Assembly: GCF_017498085.1 (NCBI RefSeq)
Contig: NZ_JAGBKM010000001.1
Coordinates: forward strand, 241,021-305,020
DNA from: Psychrobacter coccoides
GTDB taxonomy: Bacteria; Pseudomonadota; Gammaproteobacteria; Pseudomonadales; Moraxellaceae
Length of the DNA: 64,000 bases
Reading direction: 5' to 3'
A model generated the notes under the pieces. That model was not told the DNA's origin, ran no database searches, and saw nothing but the letters and a program-made list of their open reading frames with translations. Below, piece by piece: positions 28,820-38,531 of the stretch. Each line of letters begins with the position of its first letter. The stretch's first letter is position 1. A program made the translations under genes and the position numbers.

Positions 28820-30106
28820 ATGATCGATCCAAAACTTTTACGTGGCGACTTGAGCGAACTACAGCAACAATTGGCCACTCGTGGTTATGAGCTTGATATG
28901 AGCTTTTGGCAAACCATTGAAAATGAGCGTAAGTCCCTGCAAGTAAAAACAGAAGAGCTGCAGTCACGTCGCAACGCTGGCGCCAAGCAGGTAGGGGCCT
29001 TAAAGAAATCTGGTGAAGATGCCAGCGAGTTACTCGCTGAGATGCAAAGTGTTAGCGGTGAGATTAAGGCGGCTGAGGATGAGTTGCGTACATTGCAAGA
29101 ACGCATTACCCAAGCGGCCTTGCAAATTCCTAACCTACCAGCCAGTGATGTGCCTGTTGGTGACTCAGAGGACGATAATGTAGAAGTACGTCAATGGGGC
29201 ACGCCACGTGAGTTTGATTTTGACATTCAAGACCATACGCATATCGGAGAGGTGCTGGGTCTGCTGGATTTTGAGGCTGCAGCTAAACTTACAGGCAGCC
29301 GTTTTAATGTCCTAAAAGGCCAGTTGGCACAGCTGCATAGAGCCTTGATTCAGTTTATGCTCAATACTCATACTGTAAAATACAGCTATCTTGAAACTTA
29401 TGTACCCTATATCGTCAACGCTGAGAGCTTAAAAGGTACGGGTCAGTTGCCTAAGTTTGAAGATGATTTGTTTAAGTTAACCAATCACACCAATAATGAA
29501 GGCACAGACTTTTATCTGATTCCAACCGCTGAAGTGCCAATGACCAACTTGGTACGTGGTGAGCGCTTGGACATTAAAGAGTTGCCGCTTAAGTTTACCG
29601 CTCATACCCCATGCTTTCGTAGTGAAGCGGGCTCACATGGCCGTGATACTCGAGGGCTTATCCGTCAGCATCAGTTTGAAAAAGTAGAAATGGTCAATAT
29701 CGCCACCTCTGAACAGTCAGATGATCTGCTAGAGGCGATGACTGCCCAAGCAGAAGACATCTTGCAACAGCTTGATCTGCCATATCGTGTGGTGAAGCTG
29801 TGTACTGGTGATATGGGTTTTAGTGCCCAAAAGACTTATGACATCGAGGTGTGGTTGCCCAGCCAAGAGACCTATCGTGAAATCTCAAGTTGCTCTAACT
29901 GTGGCGATTTTCAGGCACGCCGTATGGGCACACGAGTCAAAGACGGTAAAAAAACCAGCCTTGCGCATACTCTAAATGGCTCAGGGCTAGCGGTTGGTCG
30001 TACATTACTGGCGGTGATGGAAAACCACCAAAATGCTGATGGAAGTATCACCATTCCAGAAGTATTACGTCCGTTTATGGGCGGTGCTGAGACGATAGCA
30101 GCTTGA
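28820..30106 (+). CDS. serS: Seryl-tRNA synthetase
   Basis: 428 residues; charges tRNA-Ser and tRNA-Sec with serine. The first 110 residues form the long antiparallel coiled coil that grips the tRNA variable arm. The catalytic core has the class II motifs: [13 protein letters not shown] (motif 1 region), [20 protein letters not shown] (motif 2) and [19 protein letters not shown] (motif 3). [13 protein letters not shown] is also conserved. Normal length. tRNA-Ser(UGA), one of its substrates, lies 12 kb away. Confidence 0.98.
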   Translation: MIDPKLLRGDLSELQQQLATRGYELDMSFWQTIENERKSLQVKTEELQSRRNAGAKQVGALKKSGEDASELLAEMQSVSGEIKAAEDELRTLQERITQAALQIPNLPASDVPVGDSEDDNVEVRQWGTPREFDFDIQDHTHIGEVLGLLDFEAAAKLTGSRFNVLKGQLAQLHRALIQFMLNTHTVKYSYLETYVPYIVNAESLKGTGQLPKFEDDLFKLTNHTNNEGTDFYLIPTAEVPMTNLVRGERLDIKELPLKFTAHTPCFRSEAGSHGRDTRGLIRQHQFEKVEMVNIATSEQSDDLLEAMTAQAEDILQQLDLPYRVVKLCTGDMGFSAQKTYDIEVWLPSQETYREISSCSNCGDFQARRMGTRVKDGKKTSLAHTLNGSGLAVGRTLLAVMENHQNADGSITIPEVLRPFMGGAETIAA

Positions 30107-30310
30107 TAGTTGTGGTGTGTTTTAGCGACTGGATTTTAATTGAATACAATCATTTAAATGCATTTTTGGTTTGATTCATAGCAAATATGTTAAAATCATA
30201 ATTTGATTTTATAGCTTACAGCTTAAGGGCGCATTTTGCGTCCTTATTTTATTATCGAGTAACCCCTCCTCTTATCAGTCATACCTCTTATTTGAATATT
30301 AGGACACTCT

Positions 30311-32308
30311 ATGTCAGCTCCAATTAGTGAACGTAAATTAGCCAACGCCATTCGTGTACTGTCGTTTGATGCGGTTCAAAAAGCCAACTCTGGTCACCCT
30401 GGTGCACCTATGGGTATGGCGGATATTGCCGAAGTGTTATGGCGCAAGTTTTTAAAACACAATCCTGCTGACCCTAGTTGGCATAATCGTGATCGCTTTG
30501 TATTATCGAATGGTCATGGTTCGATGCTGATTTATTCACTGCTGCATTTGACGGGTTATGACGTCAGTATTGAAGACTTAAAAGCCTTTCGCCAGCTGCA
30601 TTCAAAGACCCCGGGTCATCCGGAGCTTGGCTATACGCCAGGTGTTGAGACGACCACTGGGCCACTAGGTCAAGGCATTGCCAACGCCGTTGGTTTTGCT
30701 ATCGCTGAAAAGACCTTAGCCGCACAGTTCAACCGTGACGGCCATAATATCGTTGATCATCATACCTATGCCTTCCTAGGCGATGGCTGCTTGATGGAAG
30801 GTATCAGTCATGAAGTCTGCTCGTTAGCTGGTACACTAGAGCTTGGTAAGTTGGTCTTCTTTTATGATGACAACGGCATCTCTATCGATGGTGATGTCGA
30901 AGGTTGGTTTACTGACGACACCAAAGGTCGCTTTGAGGCGTATGGCTGGCAAGTGATCGAAGTGGATGGTCATGATGCTGACGCCATCACACAGGCGACC
31001 GAGCAGGCCATTAATGAGACCACTAAACCAAGTCTAATCATTTGCAAAACCATTATCGGTGTCGGTAGTCCTAACAAGCAAGGTCTAGCGGCCAGCCATG
31101 GTGCACCGCTTGGTGATGACGAAATTACTTTGACCCGTGAAGCCTTGTCTTGGAAACACGGTCCGTTCGATCTAGATGATGAAATCTACGAAGCATGGGA
31201 TGCTAAAGCTAAAGGCGACGTGCAACAAAAGAACTGGAATGCCGACTTTGAAGCGTACAAAAAAGCCTATCCAGAACTGGCCGCTGAACTACTACGCCGC
31301 CTAAATGGCGAGTTGCCAGCTGACTTTGAGAGCCAAGCAAGGGACTATATCCAGCAAACTCAAGAAGCAGGCGGTGATGTCGCCAGTCGTAAAGCCAGTC
31401 AAAATGCGATCAATACCCTGCAGCCATTATTGCCAGAACTCATGGGCGGCTCAGCAGATCTAGCAGGCTCTAACCTTACGCTATTTAAAGACGCAAAGGG
31501 GATTGAGACTGATGCTGACGGTAACTATATCTACTATGGTGTACGCGAGTTTGGCATGACGGCGATTGCCAATGGTATTGCTTTGCATGGCGGCTTTATT
31601 CCTTATGTAGCCACCTTCCTGATGTTTATGGAATACGCACGTAATGCTGTCCGTATGGGCGCTTTGATGAAACAGCGTGTCATTCATGTCTATACGCATG
31701 ACTCTATCGGTCTGGGTGAAGATGGCCCAACGCATCAGCCAGTCGAGCAATTGACCAGCCTACGCACCACGCCAAATCTACGCACATGGCGTCCTTGTGA
31801 TGCGACCGAATCGGCGACGGCTTGGGTAGAAGCGATTAAGTCAGAAAACAACCCCTCAGCGCTTATTTTCAGCCGTCAAGGCTTGCCGCATCAGCAACGT
31901 GACAGTGAACAAGTCGCTAACATCACCAAAGGGGGTTACGTACTGGCGAATGAACAAGGCGAGCTAAAAGCAATCATCATCGCAACAGGTTCAGAAGTTG
32001 GCCTTGCGATGCAAGCGCATAAAACGCTTAGCGAAAATGGTGTAGGCGTCCGTGTGGTCTCTATGCCGTGTGCAGAGGTCTTTATGGAGCAAGACGCCAG
32101 CTACCGTGATGCTGTATTGCCAGTCGATATTCGTGCTCGCGTCGCAGTAGAAGCGGCACATGTGGACTACTGGTATAAGTTCGTCGGTCTCGATGGTAAA
32201 ATCATCGGCATGACCACTTATGGCGAGTCTGCCCCTGCGAGTGACTTGTATGAAGAGTTTGGAATTACTACGGATGCGGTGGTTGAGGCTGTGAATAGTT
32301 TGACCTGA
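30311..32308 (+). CDS. tkt: Transketolase
   Basis: 665 residues; moves two-carbon ketol units between sugar phosphates in the pentose phosphate pathway and supplies erythrose 4-phosphate. Signatures: [20 protein letters not shown], the thiamine diphosphate motif [25 protein letters not shown], and [19 protein letters not shown] in the pyrimidine-binding domain. The C-terminal domain contains ATGSEVGLA. Length fits the family. It ends in a strong terminator at 32372-32410. Confidence 0.98.
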   Translation: MSAPISERKLANAIRVLSFDAVQKANSGHPGAPMGMADIAEVLWRKFLKHNPADPSWHNRDRFVLSNGHGSMLIYSLLHLTGYDVSIEDLKAFRQLHSKTPGHPELGYTPGVETTTGPLGQGIANAVGFAIAEKTLAAQFNRDGHNIVDHHTYAFLGDGCLMEGISHEVCSLAGTLELGKLVFFYDDNGISIDGDVEGWFTDDTKGRFEAYGWQVIEVDGHDADAITQATEQAINETTKPSLIICKTIIGVGSPNKQGLAASHGAPLGDDEITLTREALSWKHGPFDLDDEIYEAWDAKAKGDVQQKNWNADFEAYKKAYPELAAELLRRLNGELPADFESQARDYIQQTQEAGGDVASRKASQNAINTLQPLLPELMGGSADLAGSNLTLFKDAKGIETDADGNYIYYGVREFGMTAIANGIALHGGFIPYVATFLMFMEYARNAVRMGALMKQRVIHVYTHDSIGLGEDGPTHQPVEQLTSLRTTPNLRTWRPCDATESATAWVEAIKSENNPSALIFSRQGLPHQQRDSEQVANITKGGYVLANEQGELKAIIIATGSEVGLAMQAHKTLSENGVGVRVVSMPCAEVFMEQDASYRDAVLPVDIRARVAVEAAHVDYWYKFVGLDGKIIGMTTYGESAPASDLYEEFGITTDAVVEAVNSLT

Positions 32309-32371
32309 TTCGTAGGCTGTGGCTTTAGCCCAGCACTGAGCTATGATTTTTAGTTGAGTTAATAGTTTTGT

Positions 32372-32410
32372 AAAAAAGAGCTGCTAGAGTCGTCTAGCAG
32401 CTCTTTTTTA
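32372..32410. terminator. Bidirectional terminator after tkt
   Basis: AAAAAAGAGCTGCTAGA and TCTAGCAGCTCTTTTTT around a 4-nt loop; it lies between convergent tkt and the hydroxy-acid dehydrogenase gene. Confidence 0.88.
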
Positions 32411-32429
32411 TCATTTAACCCTAGACCGA

Positions 32430-33590
32430 TTAGCCATTATAAGTATCAAACCTTTCATTCTCACCTACAATATCGATATAGCTTGCATCCAAATCAGACA
32501 ATTTGGCTGCGCCTGCTAACAACATGGTTGATTTTAGATCATTACTCAAGTGCTCAATGACCGACTGCACGCCTTGTGCGCCGCCCAGACCCAAACCATA
32601 CATCATCGGACGACCGACTGCTACGGCATCTGCGCCCATGGCAATCGCACGCACGATATCAATACCTCGGCGAATACCACCATCTAAGATGATGGGCACA
32701 CGATTATTGACTACTTTGACGATAGGAGGCAGTGCTGTAATGCTGGCGGGTACGCCATCGATTTGACGACCACCATGGTTAGAAACCTGTATGGCGTCAG
32801 CACCCGCACGGATAAATCTGTCGGCATCGTCTGGGCGCAGGATGCCTTTGACGATAACAGGCAAACCGGTGAAGCGTTTGATAAATTGAATGTTTTCAGG
32901 GGTCAAAGCGGTCTTTTGATCAAAGAAGTTACCAAATCCGCCTTTCTTAGGATCATGATTGGCGAAGTTTGCATCTGGGCGAAATGGACTGCCCATCGCT
33001 TTAAAATCTTCAGGCATGCCAGGTCCTAAAGCATCAGCGGTTAGGATAATCGCCGTATAGCCCGCCTCACGGGCACGAGTCAGCAGTGAGCGGGTGACAG
33101 CATCATCGTTATTCCAATACAGCTGAAACCACTTCGGGCCGCTAGTCGCTTTGGCAATTTCTTCAAGCGTGGTGTTTGATGCGCCTGATGAGCAGTACAA
33201 CGTCTTGGCAAGACCAGCACCACGGGCGGTGTCTTTTTCGCCTTGCTCGTGCACCATCATGTGTGCTTCCATAGGCGCAACCATGATAGGCGAAGGCATA
33301 TTGAGACCCAATAAGCTCGTACGAATATCAATATCGTTATTACTTAAACCGACCAAGCGTTTGGCTGCGATACGATAATCATTAAAGGCACGACGATTTT
33401 CGCGCAATGTCCACTCATTGCCGGCACCGCCTGATACAAACTCATAGCCTGCTTTTGGAATAGCGCCGCGGGCTTCGACTTCCAAGCGCTCAAGGCTAAT
33501 GATATTGAGCTGTTTCTCAGCGGTACTGGCACGATAGGGTACGGCAGGGCGGCTGGCGTCATTGGCGGCGGCAAAGACTTGCGTGCTCAT
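32430..33590 (-). CDS. FMN-dependent 2-hydroxy-acid dehydrogenase, frame-separated from its Tat leader
   Basis: About 386 residues of the lactate/glycolate oxidase family; FMN enzymes that oxidise L-2-hydroxy acids. Conserved: IISLERLEVEARGAIPKAGY, MVAPMEAHMM, WFQLYW, VIVKGILRPDDADR, and SNHGGRQIDG with the catalytic His and Arg, then DGGIRRGIDIVRA. The readable frame starts at ATG 33590 and begins MSTQVFAAANDAS, which looks like the end of a signal peptide. Upstream in another frame lies an intact Tat leader start (33590-33703). A 5-bp tandem duplication (CGATG twice, 33611-33620 on the plus strand) separates the two; removing one copy gives one continuous 422-residue protein. As it stands the enzyme would be cytoplasmic or untranslated. 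Confidence 0.85.
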   Translation of the reverse strand: MSTQVFAAANDASRPAVPYRASTAEKQLNIISLERLEVEARGAIPKAGYEFVSGGAGNEWTLRENRRAFNDYRIAAKRLVGLSNNDIDIRTSLLGLNMPSPIMVAPMEAHMMVHEQGEKDTARGAGLAKTLYCSSGASNTTLEEIAKATSGPKWFQLYWNNDDAVTRSLLTRAREAGYTAIILTADALGPGMPEDFKAMGSPFRPDANFANHDPKKGGFGNFFDQKTALTPENIQFIKRFTGLPVIVKGILRPDDADRFIRAGADAIQVSNHGGRQIDGVPASITALPPIVKVVNNRVPIILDGGIRRGIDIVRAIAMGADAVAVGRPMMYGLGLGGAQGVQSVIEHLSNDLKSTMLLAGAAKLSDLDASYIDIVGENERFDTYNG

Positions 33591-33703
33591 CAAAGGGGCT
33601 GCACTAAGGCCGATGCGATGCCAACGGCTCCTAACAGCCTGCGTCTTGATATAGTGTTTTTGGCTGCACTACTGACTACATCTACGTCGTTTGATAATGT
33701 CAT
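33590..33703 (-). other. Tat leader fragment of the 2-hydroxy-acid dehydrogenase, out of frame
   Basis: Starts at ATG 33703, seven bases after AAGGA. It reads 37 residues including the twin-arginine sequence SRRRLLGAVGI, then shifts frame at the duplicated 5-mer and stops at TGA 33590-33592, which overlaps the ATG of the enzyme frame as TGATG. With one 5-mer copy it would continue IGLSAAPL and join the enzyme at MSTQVFAAA. Confidence 0.8.
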
Positions 33704-34248
33704 TTTTACATCCTTGTAAGGTGATTAAAGAAGTATATGCTAGATCTGTAAAACGATAGTACGAACAAGATGACAGATACATCTGTAAATATAATAAATA
33801 AAAGTATGCTAACAGTACAGTAAAAGCATCATGAGTTTAATTAACTAAGGTAAATATTGAAGACGCAACTATTAATAATACTACACAGTTCATTCTAATA
33901 TGGAAAGTGTTGGTATGAACGAGTTGTGATCATAGAATCAGTCAAAGATAAAACAGCCATAAGTTCCAAGTCGTTACTGGTATAACCTTGTTTGCTACTT
34001 TGACTAGAGGCTGTCTAACCCGTATTTAGGATAACTATCCCAGTGGTGTTAGTACCTTTCTTAATTCAATCTACTATACTTTAGTTTGATGCTTGTTGTT
34101 GTCATTCCATATTGACCTAAGTAATCAATCACTATGTTTGGTTTTTTGAAATTTAAAATATTATATAAAAATGTATAATGATTCTATTGCTGAGGTGGGT
34201 TAGTCATAGAGGCTTATCTTAACTATTAGATTGGATATTGAGGGAAGT
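33704..34248. other. Spacer with a decayed repeat
   Basis: 545 bp, AT-rich, without a credible gene. The part 33955-34085 is a diverged relative of the repeat at 44985-45153. The remainder shows nothing that I can name. Confidence 0.45.
33955..34085. repeat. Diverged relative of the 13-bp-TIR repeat
   Basis: It follows the order of the copy at 44985: an ACTGGTATAA block (33975-33984), a GCTGTCTAACC block, ATCCCAGTGGTGTTA, and a T-rich end with ATCTACTATACTT. The terminal inverted repeats are no longer recognisable. Confidence 0.5.
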
Positions 34249-34470
34249 ATGAATCTCAAATTTAGAATTGTGAACACCGCTATCATGTCTACGCTGTTGT
34301 CGTTTATGATGACGATGTTTATTACCTTTATCAATTTAGGATTGTCAGAGGAGTTTTTTATTAACTTTCTCAATGCTTGGAAAGTAGCGTTACCAGCAGC
34401 GTTTTTTGCTGTGCTTATCATCGGCCAACCGGTGCAAAAGCTAACCGCACGAATTTTAGCGCCTAAATAA
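34249..34470 (+). CDS. DUF2798 small membrane protein
   Basis: About 73 residues with two transmembrane helices (NTAIMSTLLSFMMTMFITF and VALPAAFFAVLIIGQPVQKL). The pattern (basic start, first helix ending near a Gly-containing loop, FxxxFxxAW before the second helix, then P.A and P) fits the DUF2798 family of unknown function. ATG 34249 is preferred because GAGGGA lies just upstream, although the spacing is short; a TTG at 34231 is an alternative. Stands alone. Confidence 0.7.
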   Translation: MNLKFRIVNTAIMSTLLSFMMTMFITFINLGLSEEFFINFLNAWKVALPAAFFAVLIIGQPVQKLTARILAPK

Positions 34471-34686
34471 GAAGAGTGGCGCTCTGACATTTAGCCTTGT
34501 AGTGAATACACTTAAAAATATACAGAGTAAAACAGGTACCGTGCTATCGGGGGAAGTGCACTTGTTTTATTGTTGAATAGGAGGACGGTGTGTATTTGTT
34601 TTGTACTGGCACGTTGATTAGGTCTCGATCTTGACTTAACATCAAGTAGGTAAACCTGTTATATAATATGATCAAGGAGAGCTATT

Positions 34687-35007
34687 ATGTCGAAGAAATC
34701 TGCCGACAATGAAACAAAAGATAATATCAAACTGAGTAAAAAGGCCAAAAAACAGCTCAGTAAGCTTAATAAGCTGCGCCAAAAAGAACAAGATAAGATA
34801 GACGAGGTGCGTCAAAAAGAGCTGGCTAAAGTAGATAAAAAGCGCCAAAAAGAGCAAGATAAAGTAGATAAAATGATTCAGAGCTTGATAGATGATATCA
34901 ACCAAAAAGCCTTAAAAAAGCAGAAAAAAGTAGATACCAAGATTCAAAAAAGAAGAAATAAAATAGACAAGGCCGGTATAGAACAAGATCAACCGTGGCA
35001 ATACTAA
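34687..35007 (+). CDS. Lysine-rich coiled-coil protein with 11-residue repeats
   Basis: 106 residues, about one third lysine, with no signal peptide or membrane helix. Three consecutive 11-residue units (LRQKEQDKIDE, VRQKELAKVDK, KRQKEQDKVDK) run from about residue 30 to 62 and a looser continuation follows to residue 95 (KKQKKVDTKIQKRRNKIDK). Such hendecads form a straight coiled coil; the lysine surface suggests binding to nucleic acid or acidic polymers, which is inference. AAGGAGAGC is well placed before the ATG and a terminator follows, so the gene is real. I recognise no named family. Confidence 0.7.
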   Translation: MSKKSADNETKDNIKLSKKAKKQLSKLNKLRQKEQDKIDEVRQKELAKVDKKRQKEQDKVDKMIQSLIDDINQKALKKQKKVDTKIQKRRNKIDKAGIEQDQPWQY

Positions 35008-35034
35008 CAACCTTGGTTGGTTGTGATTTTATTT

Positions 35035-35074
35035 ATCCAACTCTAGAGATCCAAATCTAGGGTTGGATTTTTTA
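35035..35074 (+). terminator. Terminator after the coiled-coil gene
   Basis: ATCCAACTCTAGA and TCTAGGGTTGGAT form a 13-bp stem with one mismatch, followed by TTTTTT. Confidence 0.75.
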
Positions 35075-35110
35075 TTGACTCAGCTGAGCCATTACATGAG
35101 GAGCAGGTGC

Positions 35111-35437
35111 TCAAACTTTGCATACCTCTGAGCGCACAATGAAACGTTTGCCTTCTGGTATTTCCAGTGAAAAGCTTGCCCCACGTCCCTCTACCACATC
35201 AATGGTTAAATCAGTATGTTTCCATAGCTCGTACTGGGCTTTACCCATATAAAAAGGGCAGCCTGCCAACTCGCCAACGAGCACGTCTTGTCCGCCCACT
35301 TTGAACTCACCGAGCGGATAACACATCGGAGAGCTGCCATCGCAGCAGCCGCCCGACTGGTGAAACATAAGCTCGCCATGCTTGGATTTGAGCAGATCGA
35401 TGAGGACAACACAAGATTCTGTCGCTGTAAGTTTCAT
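35111..35437 (-). CDS. DUF779 protein of the ethanol oxidation operon
   Basis: About 108 residues rich in Cys: QSGGCCDGSSPMCYPLGEF and ELAGCPFYM, a likely metal-binding site. DUF779 proteins are commonly encoded beside acetaldehyde dehydrogenases of the ExaC/AcoD type, as here; their exact role is unknown, with a chaperone or regulatory function proposed by association. The ATG at 35437 is chosen because AAGGAGTC lies upstream; the frame is open 18 codons further. Last gene of the aldehyde-alcohol dehydrogenase cluster, 160 bp after adhP. Confidence 0.85.
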   Translation of the reverse strand: MKLTATESCVVLIDLLKSKHGELMFHQSGGCCDGSSPMCYPLGEFKVGGQDVLVGELAGCPFYMGKAQYELWKHTDLTIDVVEGRGASFSLEIPEGKRFIVRSEVCKV

Positions 35438-35597
35438 AATAGACTCCTTATCATTATCGAAGGAAGACATAGAGAAAAAAGGCCATATCATCTCAACTCA
35501 AGTGGCTAAAAAACACAGAGTTGAAAGTGATACGGCCTATTTTTTTGATCAAAGCGTTATGGTTACAGACTTCAATCACAGGGTGGTATTATGATGG

Positions 35598-36626
35598 CTA
35601 CATACTGTAGTCAATCACGATCCTACCTTCAATCTTGCCATCACGCATGCGATCGAGAATATCATTAATATTCTCAAGAGGCTCAGCGGCGACAGTGGCT
35701 TTTACCTGTCCAGCTGCTGCCATATCTAGCGACTCTTGCAAGTCAAGACGGGTACCAACGATAGAGCCACGAATGGTGATACCATTTAGTACAGTATCAA
35801 AGATAGAGACAGGGAAGTCACCTGTCGGTAGGCCGTTACAGACCAAGGTACCACCGCGGCGTAACATAGTTAGCGCCTGATCAAAGGCTTTGGAGGATAC
35901 GGCAGTGACTAGCACGCCATGAGCGCCGCCAATCTCTTCTTGCAGATACTCACCTGGGTCTGTGTTTTTTGCATTGACTGTAACTTTTGCGCCCAGTTTT
36001 TTGGCAAACTCAAGCTTTTCGTCATCAATGTCGACTGCAGCGACGTTGAGTCCCATCGCAATAGCATACTGCACTGCCATATGACCCAGACCACCGATAC
36101 CTGAAATCACTACCCAGTCACCAGGCTTGGTATCCGTCATTTTTAGGCCTTTATAGACAGTGACACCTGCACACAAGACAGGGGCAATCTCTACAGAGTC
36201 CACGCTTTCTGGGATAATGCCCACATAGTCGGCATCTGCAAGTACATACTCTGCAAAGCTACCATTCACCGAGTAGCCTGAGTTTTCTTGCTTTAGGCAC
36301 AACGTCTCCCAACCACCTAAACAGTGCGTACAGTGTCCGCAAGCAGAGTAGAGCCAAGGCACACCGACTCGGTCGCCTTCTTTGACGTGATGGACGTTTT
36401 CGCCGACAGAGGTGATGATGCCTACGCCTTCATGTCCAGGGATAAACGGTGGACTTGGCTTGACTGGCCAATCTCCTTCTACGGCATGGAGGTCCGTGTG
36501 ACAGACGCCTGAGGCTTCCATTTTTACCACGATCTGACCGGCACCTGCGGTTGGGACGTCTACTTCTTCGATCTGTAGCGGTTGATTAAACTCATGTAGG
36601 ACAGCTGCTTTCATTTTATTAGCCAC
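35598..36626 (-). CDS. adhP: Zinc-dependent alcohol dehydrogenase (AdhP type)
   Basis: 342 residues; NAD-dependent oxidation of ethanol and other primary alcohols, or the reverse. Catalytic zinc ligands: [15 protein letters not shown] (Cys) and IPGHEGVG (His, Glu). Structural zinc Cys cluster: [16 protein letters not shown]. The nucleotide-binding motif is [15 protein letters not shown]. The start is GTG at 36626, with AAGGAG eight bases upstream; ATG 36614 is the alternative. Middle gene of an operon with an aldehyde dehydrogenase and DUF779, which together would convert ethanol to acetate. Confidence 0.94.
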   Translation of the reverse strand: MANKMKAAVLHEFNQPLQIEEVDVPTAGAGQIVVKMEASGVCHTDLHAVEGDWPVKPSPPFIPGHEGVGIITSVGENVHHVKEGDRVGVPWLYSACGHCTHCLGGWETLCLKQENSGYSVNGSFAEYVLADADYVGIIPESVDSVEIAPVLCAGVTVYKGLKMTDTKPGDWVVISGIGGLGHMAVQYAIAMGLNVAAVDIDDEKLEFAKKLGAKVTVNAKNTDPGEYLQEEIGGAHGVLVTAVSSKAFDQALTMLRRGGTLVCNGLPTGDFPVSIFDTVLNGITIRGSIVGTRLDLQESLDMAAAGQVKATVAAEPLENINDILDRMRDGKIEGRIVIDYSM

Positions 36627-36726
36627 GTTACTTACTCCTTGTAACTACTTAAAAGATTGATGCTTTATAAACATCAATCAATGAGGCGCTTTATGGGTTT
36701 TATCACAAAGCGCTGTGAACGAGGGT

Positions 36727-38253
36727 TTAAAAGAACCCCATCGCTTTTGGACTATACGACACCAGCATGTTTTTGGTTTGCTGATAATGGTCGAGCATCA
36801 TCAAATGGTTTTCGCGGCCGATACCCGATTGCTTGTAGCCACCGAATGCAGAATGCGAAGGATAGACGTGATAGCAGTTGGTCCATACACGACCTGCTTG
36901 GATACCACGTCCGAAGCGATACGCTTTGTGTACACTGCGTGTCCAGACGCCTGCACCTAAACCGTATAAGGTGTCATTGGCGATTTGCATGGCTTCCTCA
37001 TCGTCCTTAAAAGTGGTGACGGCTAAGACAGGGCCGAAGATTTCTTCTTGGAATACCCGCATGTCGTTAGTGCCTTCAAAGATCGTAGGCTGGACATAGT
37101 AGCCTTCACTAAGGTCACCCTCATGCTTGGCTTGTTCGCCACCAACCAAGACTTTCGCCCCTTCTTGCTTACCGATATCTAAGTAAGACAGGATTTTTTC
37201 TAGCTGATCAGTACTGGCTTGTGCGCCAATCATGGTATCAGTATCGAGTGGGTTGCCCATTTTTATGGCTTTGACACGCTCGATACAGCGTTTGATAAAC
37301 TCATCATAAATACTCTCGTGTACGAGCGCTCGTGACGGACAAGTACAGACCTCACCTTGGTTAAGAGCAAACATCACAAGACCTTCGACTGCTTTGTCTA
37401 AGAAGTCATCATCTTCATCCATGACGTCGGCAAAGAAGATATTGGGACTCTTACCACCCAGCTCTAAGGTCACTGGAATGATGTTTTCACTGGCATATTG
37501 CATGATAAGGCGACCAGTAGTCGTTTCGCCAGTAAAGGCCACTTTGTTAATACGTGGGTTAGATGCCAATGGTTTACCTGCTTCAACACCGAAACCGTTG
37601 ACGATATTTAACACACCTTTAGGCAAAATATCAGCGATACCGATGGTTTCTAGCATGAATAAAACAGATGCTGGCGTTTGCTCAGCCGGCTTCATGACGA
37701 TACAGTTGCCTGCTGCAAGTGCAGGAGCGATCTTCCATACCGCCATCAGGATAGGGAAGTTCCACGGGATGATTTGCCCGACGACGCCTAGCGGCTCATG
37801 AAAGTGATAGGCAACAGTGTCATCATCGATTTGGCTGATACCGCCTTCTTGAGCACGAATGGCACTGGCAAAATAACGGAAGTGATCGACCGCTAACGGA
37901 ATATCTGCCGCAAGGGTCTCACGCACGGGCTTGCCATTTTCATAGGTTTCGGCAATGGCGATAGCCTCTAAATTGGCTTCCATTTTATCAGCGATTTTTA
38001 GCAGTAGGTTGGCACGTTCTGCGACACTGGTCTTGCCCCAAGCCTCTTTGGCCGCATGGGCAGCATCTAATGCTTTTTCGATATCCGCTTCTTTTGAGCG
38101 AGCGACTTGGCAGATGACCTTACCATCGACGGGGCTGGTGTTTTCAAAGTACTCACCATCGACAGGTGCCACCCACTCACCATTGATAAAGTTGTCGTAT
38201 TTTTCACGAAATTGAACGGGACTGTTTTCAGTATTGGGATAGGCGTGTAGCAT
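36727..38253 (-). CDS. NAD-dependent (acet)aldehyde dehydrogenase
   Basis: 508 residues of the ALDH superfamily, ExaC/AldB/AcoD type. [20 protein letters not shown] and [11 protein letters not shown] form part of the cofactor site. The general base Glu is in [13 protein letters not shown], and the catalytic Cys is in [14 protein letters not shown]. The C-terminal part [16 protein letters not shown] is conserved. AAGGAG precedes the ATG. First gene of the cluster with adhP and DUF779; it would oxidise the acetaldehyde made by AdhP to acetate, which then needs the glyoxylate shunt (aceA in this window). Confidence 0.93.
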   Translation of the reverse strand: MLHAYPNTENSPVQFREKYDNFINGEWVAPVDGEYFENTSPVDGKVICQVARSKEADIEKALDAAHAAKEAWGKTSVAERANLLLKIADKMEANLEAIAIAETYENGKPVRETLAADIPLAVDHFRYFASAIRAQEGGISQIDDDTVAYHFHEPLGVVGQIIPWNFPILMAVWKIAPALAAGNCIVMKPAEQTPASVLFMLETIGIADILPKGVLNIVNGFGVEAGKPLASNPRINKVAFTGETTTGRLIMQYASENIIPVTLELGGKSPNIFFADVMDEDDDFLDKAVEGLVMFALNQGEVCTCPSRALVHESIYDEFIKRCIERVKAIKMGNPLDTDTMIGAQASTDQLEKILSYLDIGKQEGAKVLVGGEQAKHEGDLSEGYYVQPTIFEGTNDMRVFQEEIFGPVLAVTTFKDDEEAMQIANDTLYGLGAGVWTRSVHKAYRFGRGIQAGRVWTNCYHVYPSHSAFGGYKQSGIGRENHLMMLDHYQQTKNMLVSYSPKAMGFF

Positions 38254-38531
38254 TAACGGCTCCTTGTTGTATGCACTTATTGAAGTGGTTCAAAGTGCAA
38301 GATTTTTTTATTTACTCACACGGTTTTTACAGACCTTCCTGATCTGCTTGTCATACTATCGTACTGAACTTTTGTATATAAACAAAGCTACTTTTAGTAA
38401 GAGCTGGCAAGATTGTTGATAACTTTGGGTTATGTATAGGTATTTGCTTTAATTGGTTCGAAAACTGGATACAGCTGCTATAATTGCTACCACTATTATG
38501 CTACAAGCGTAGCGCTCTACTTTCTTAAGTT

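Noticed and set aside
36685-36713. Hairpin GCGCTTT/AAAGCGC between the aldehyde and alcohol dehydrogenase genes
   Set aside because: Stem is short with a 15-nt loop and no T run; more likely an mRNA processing or chance structure than a terminator.
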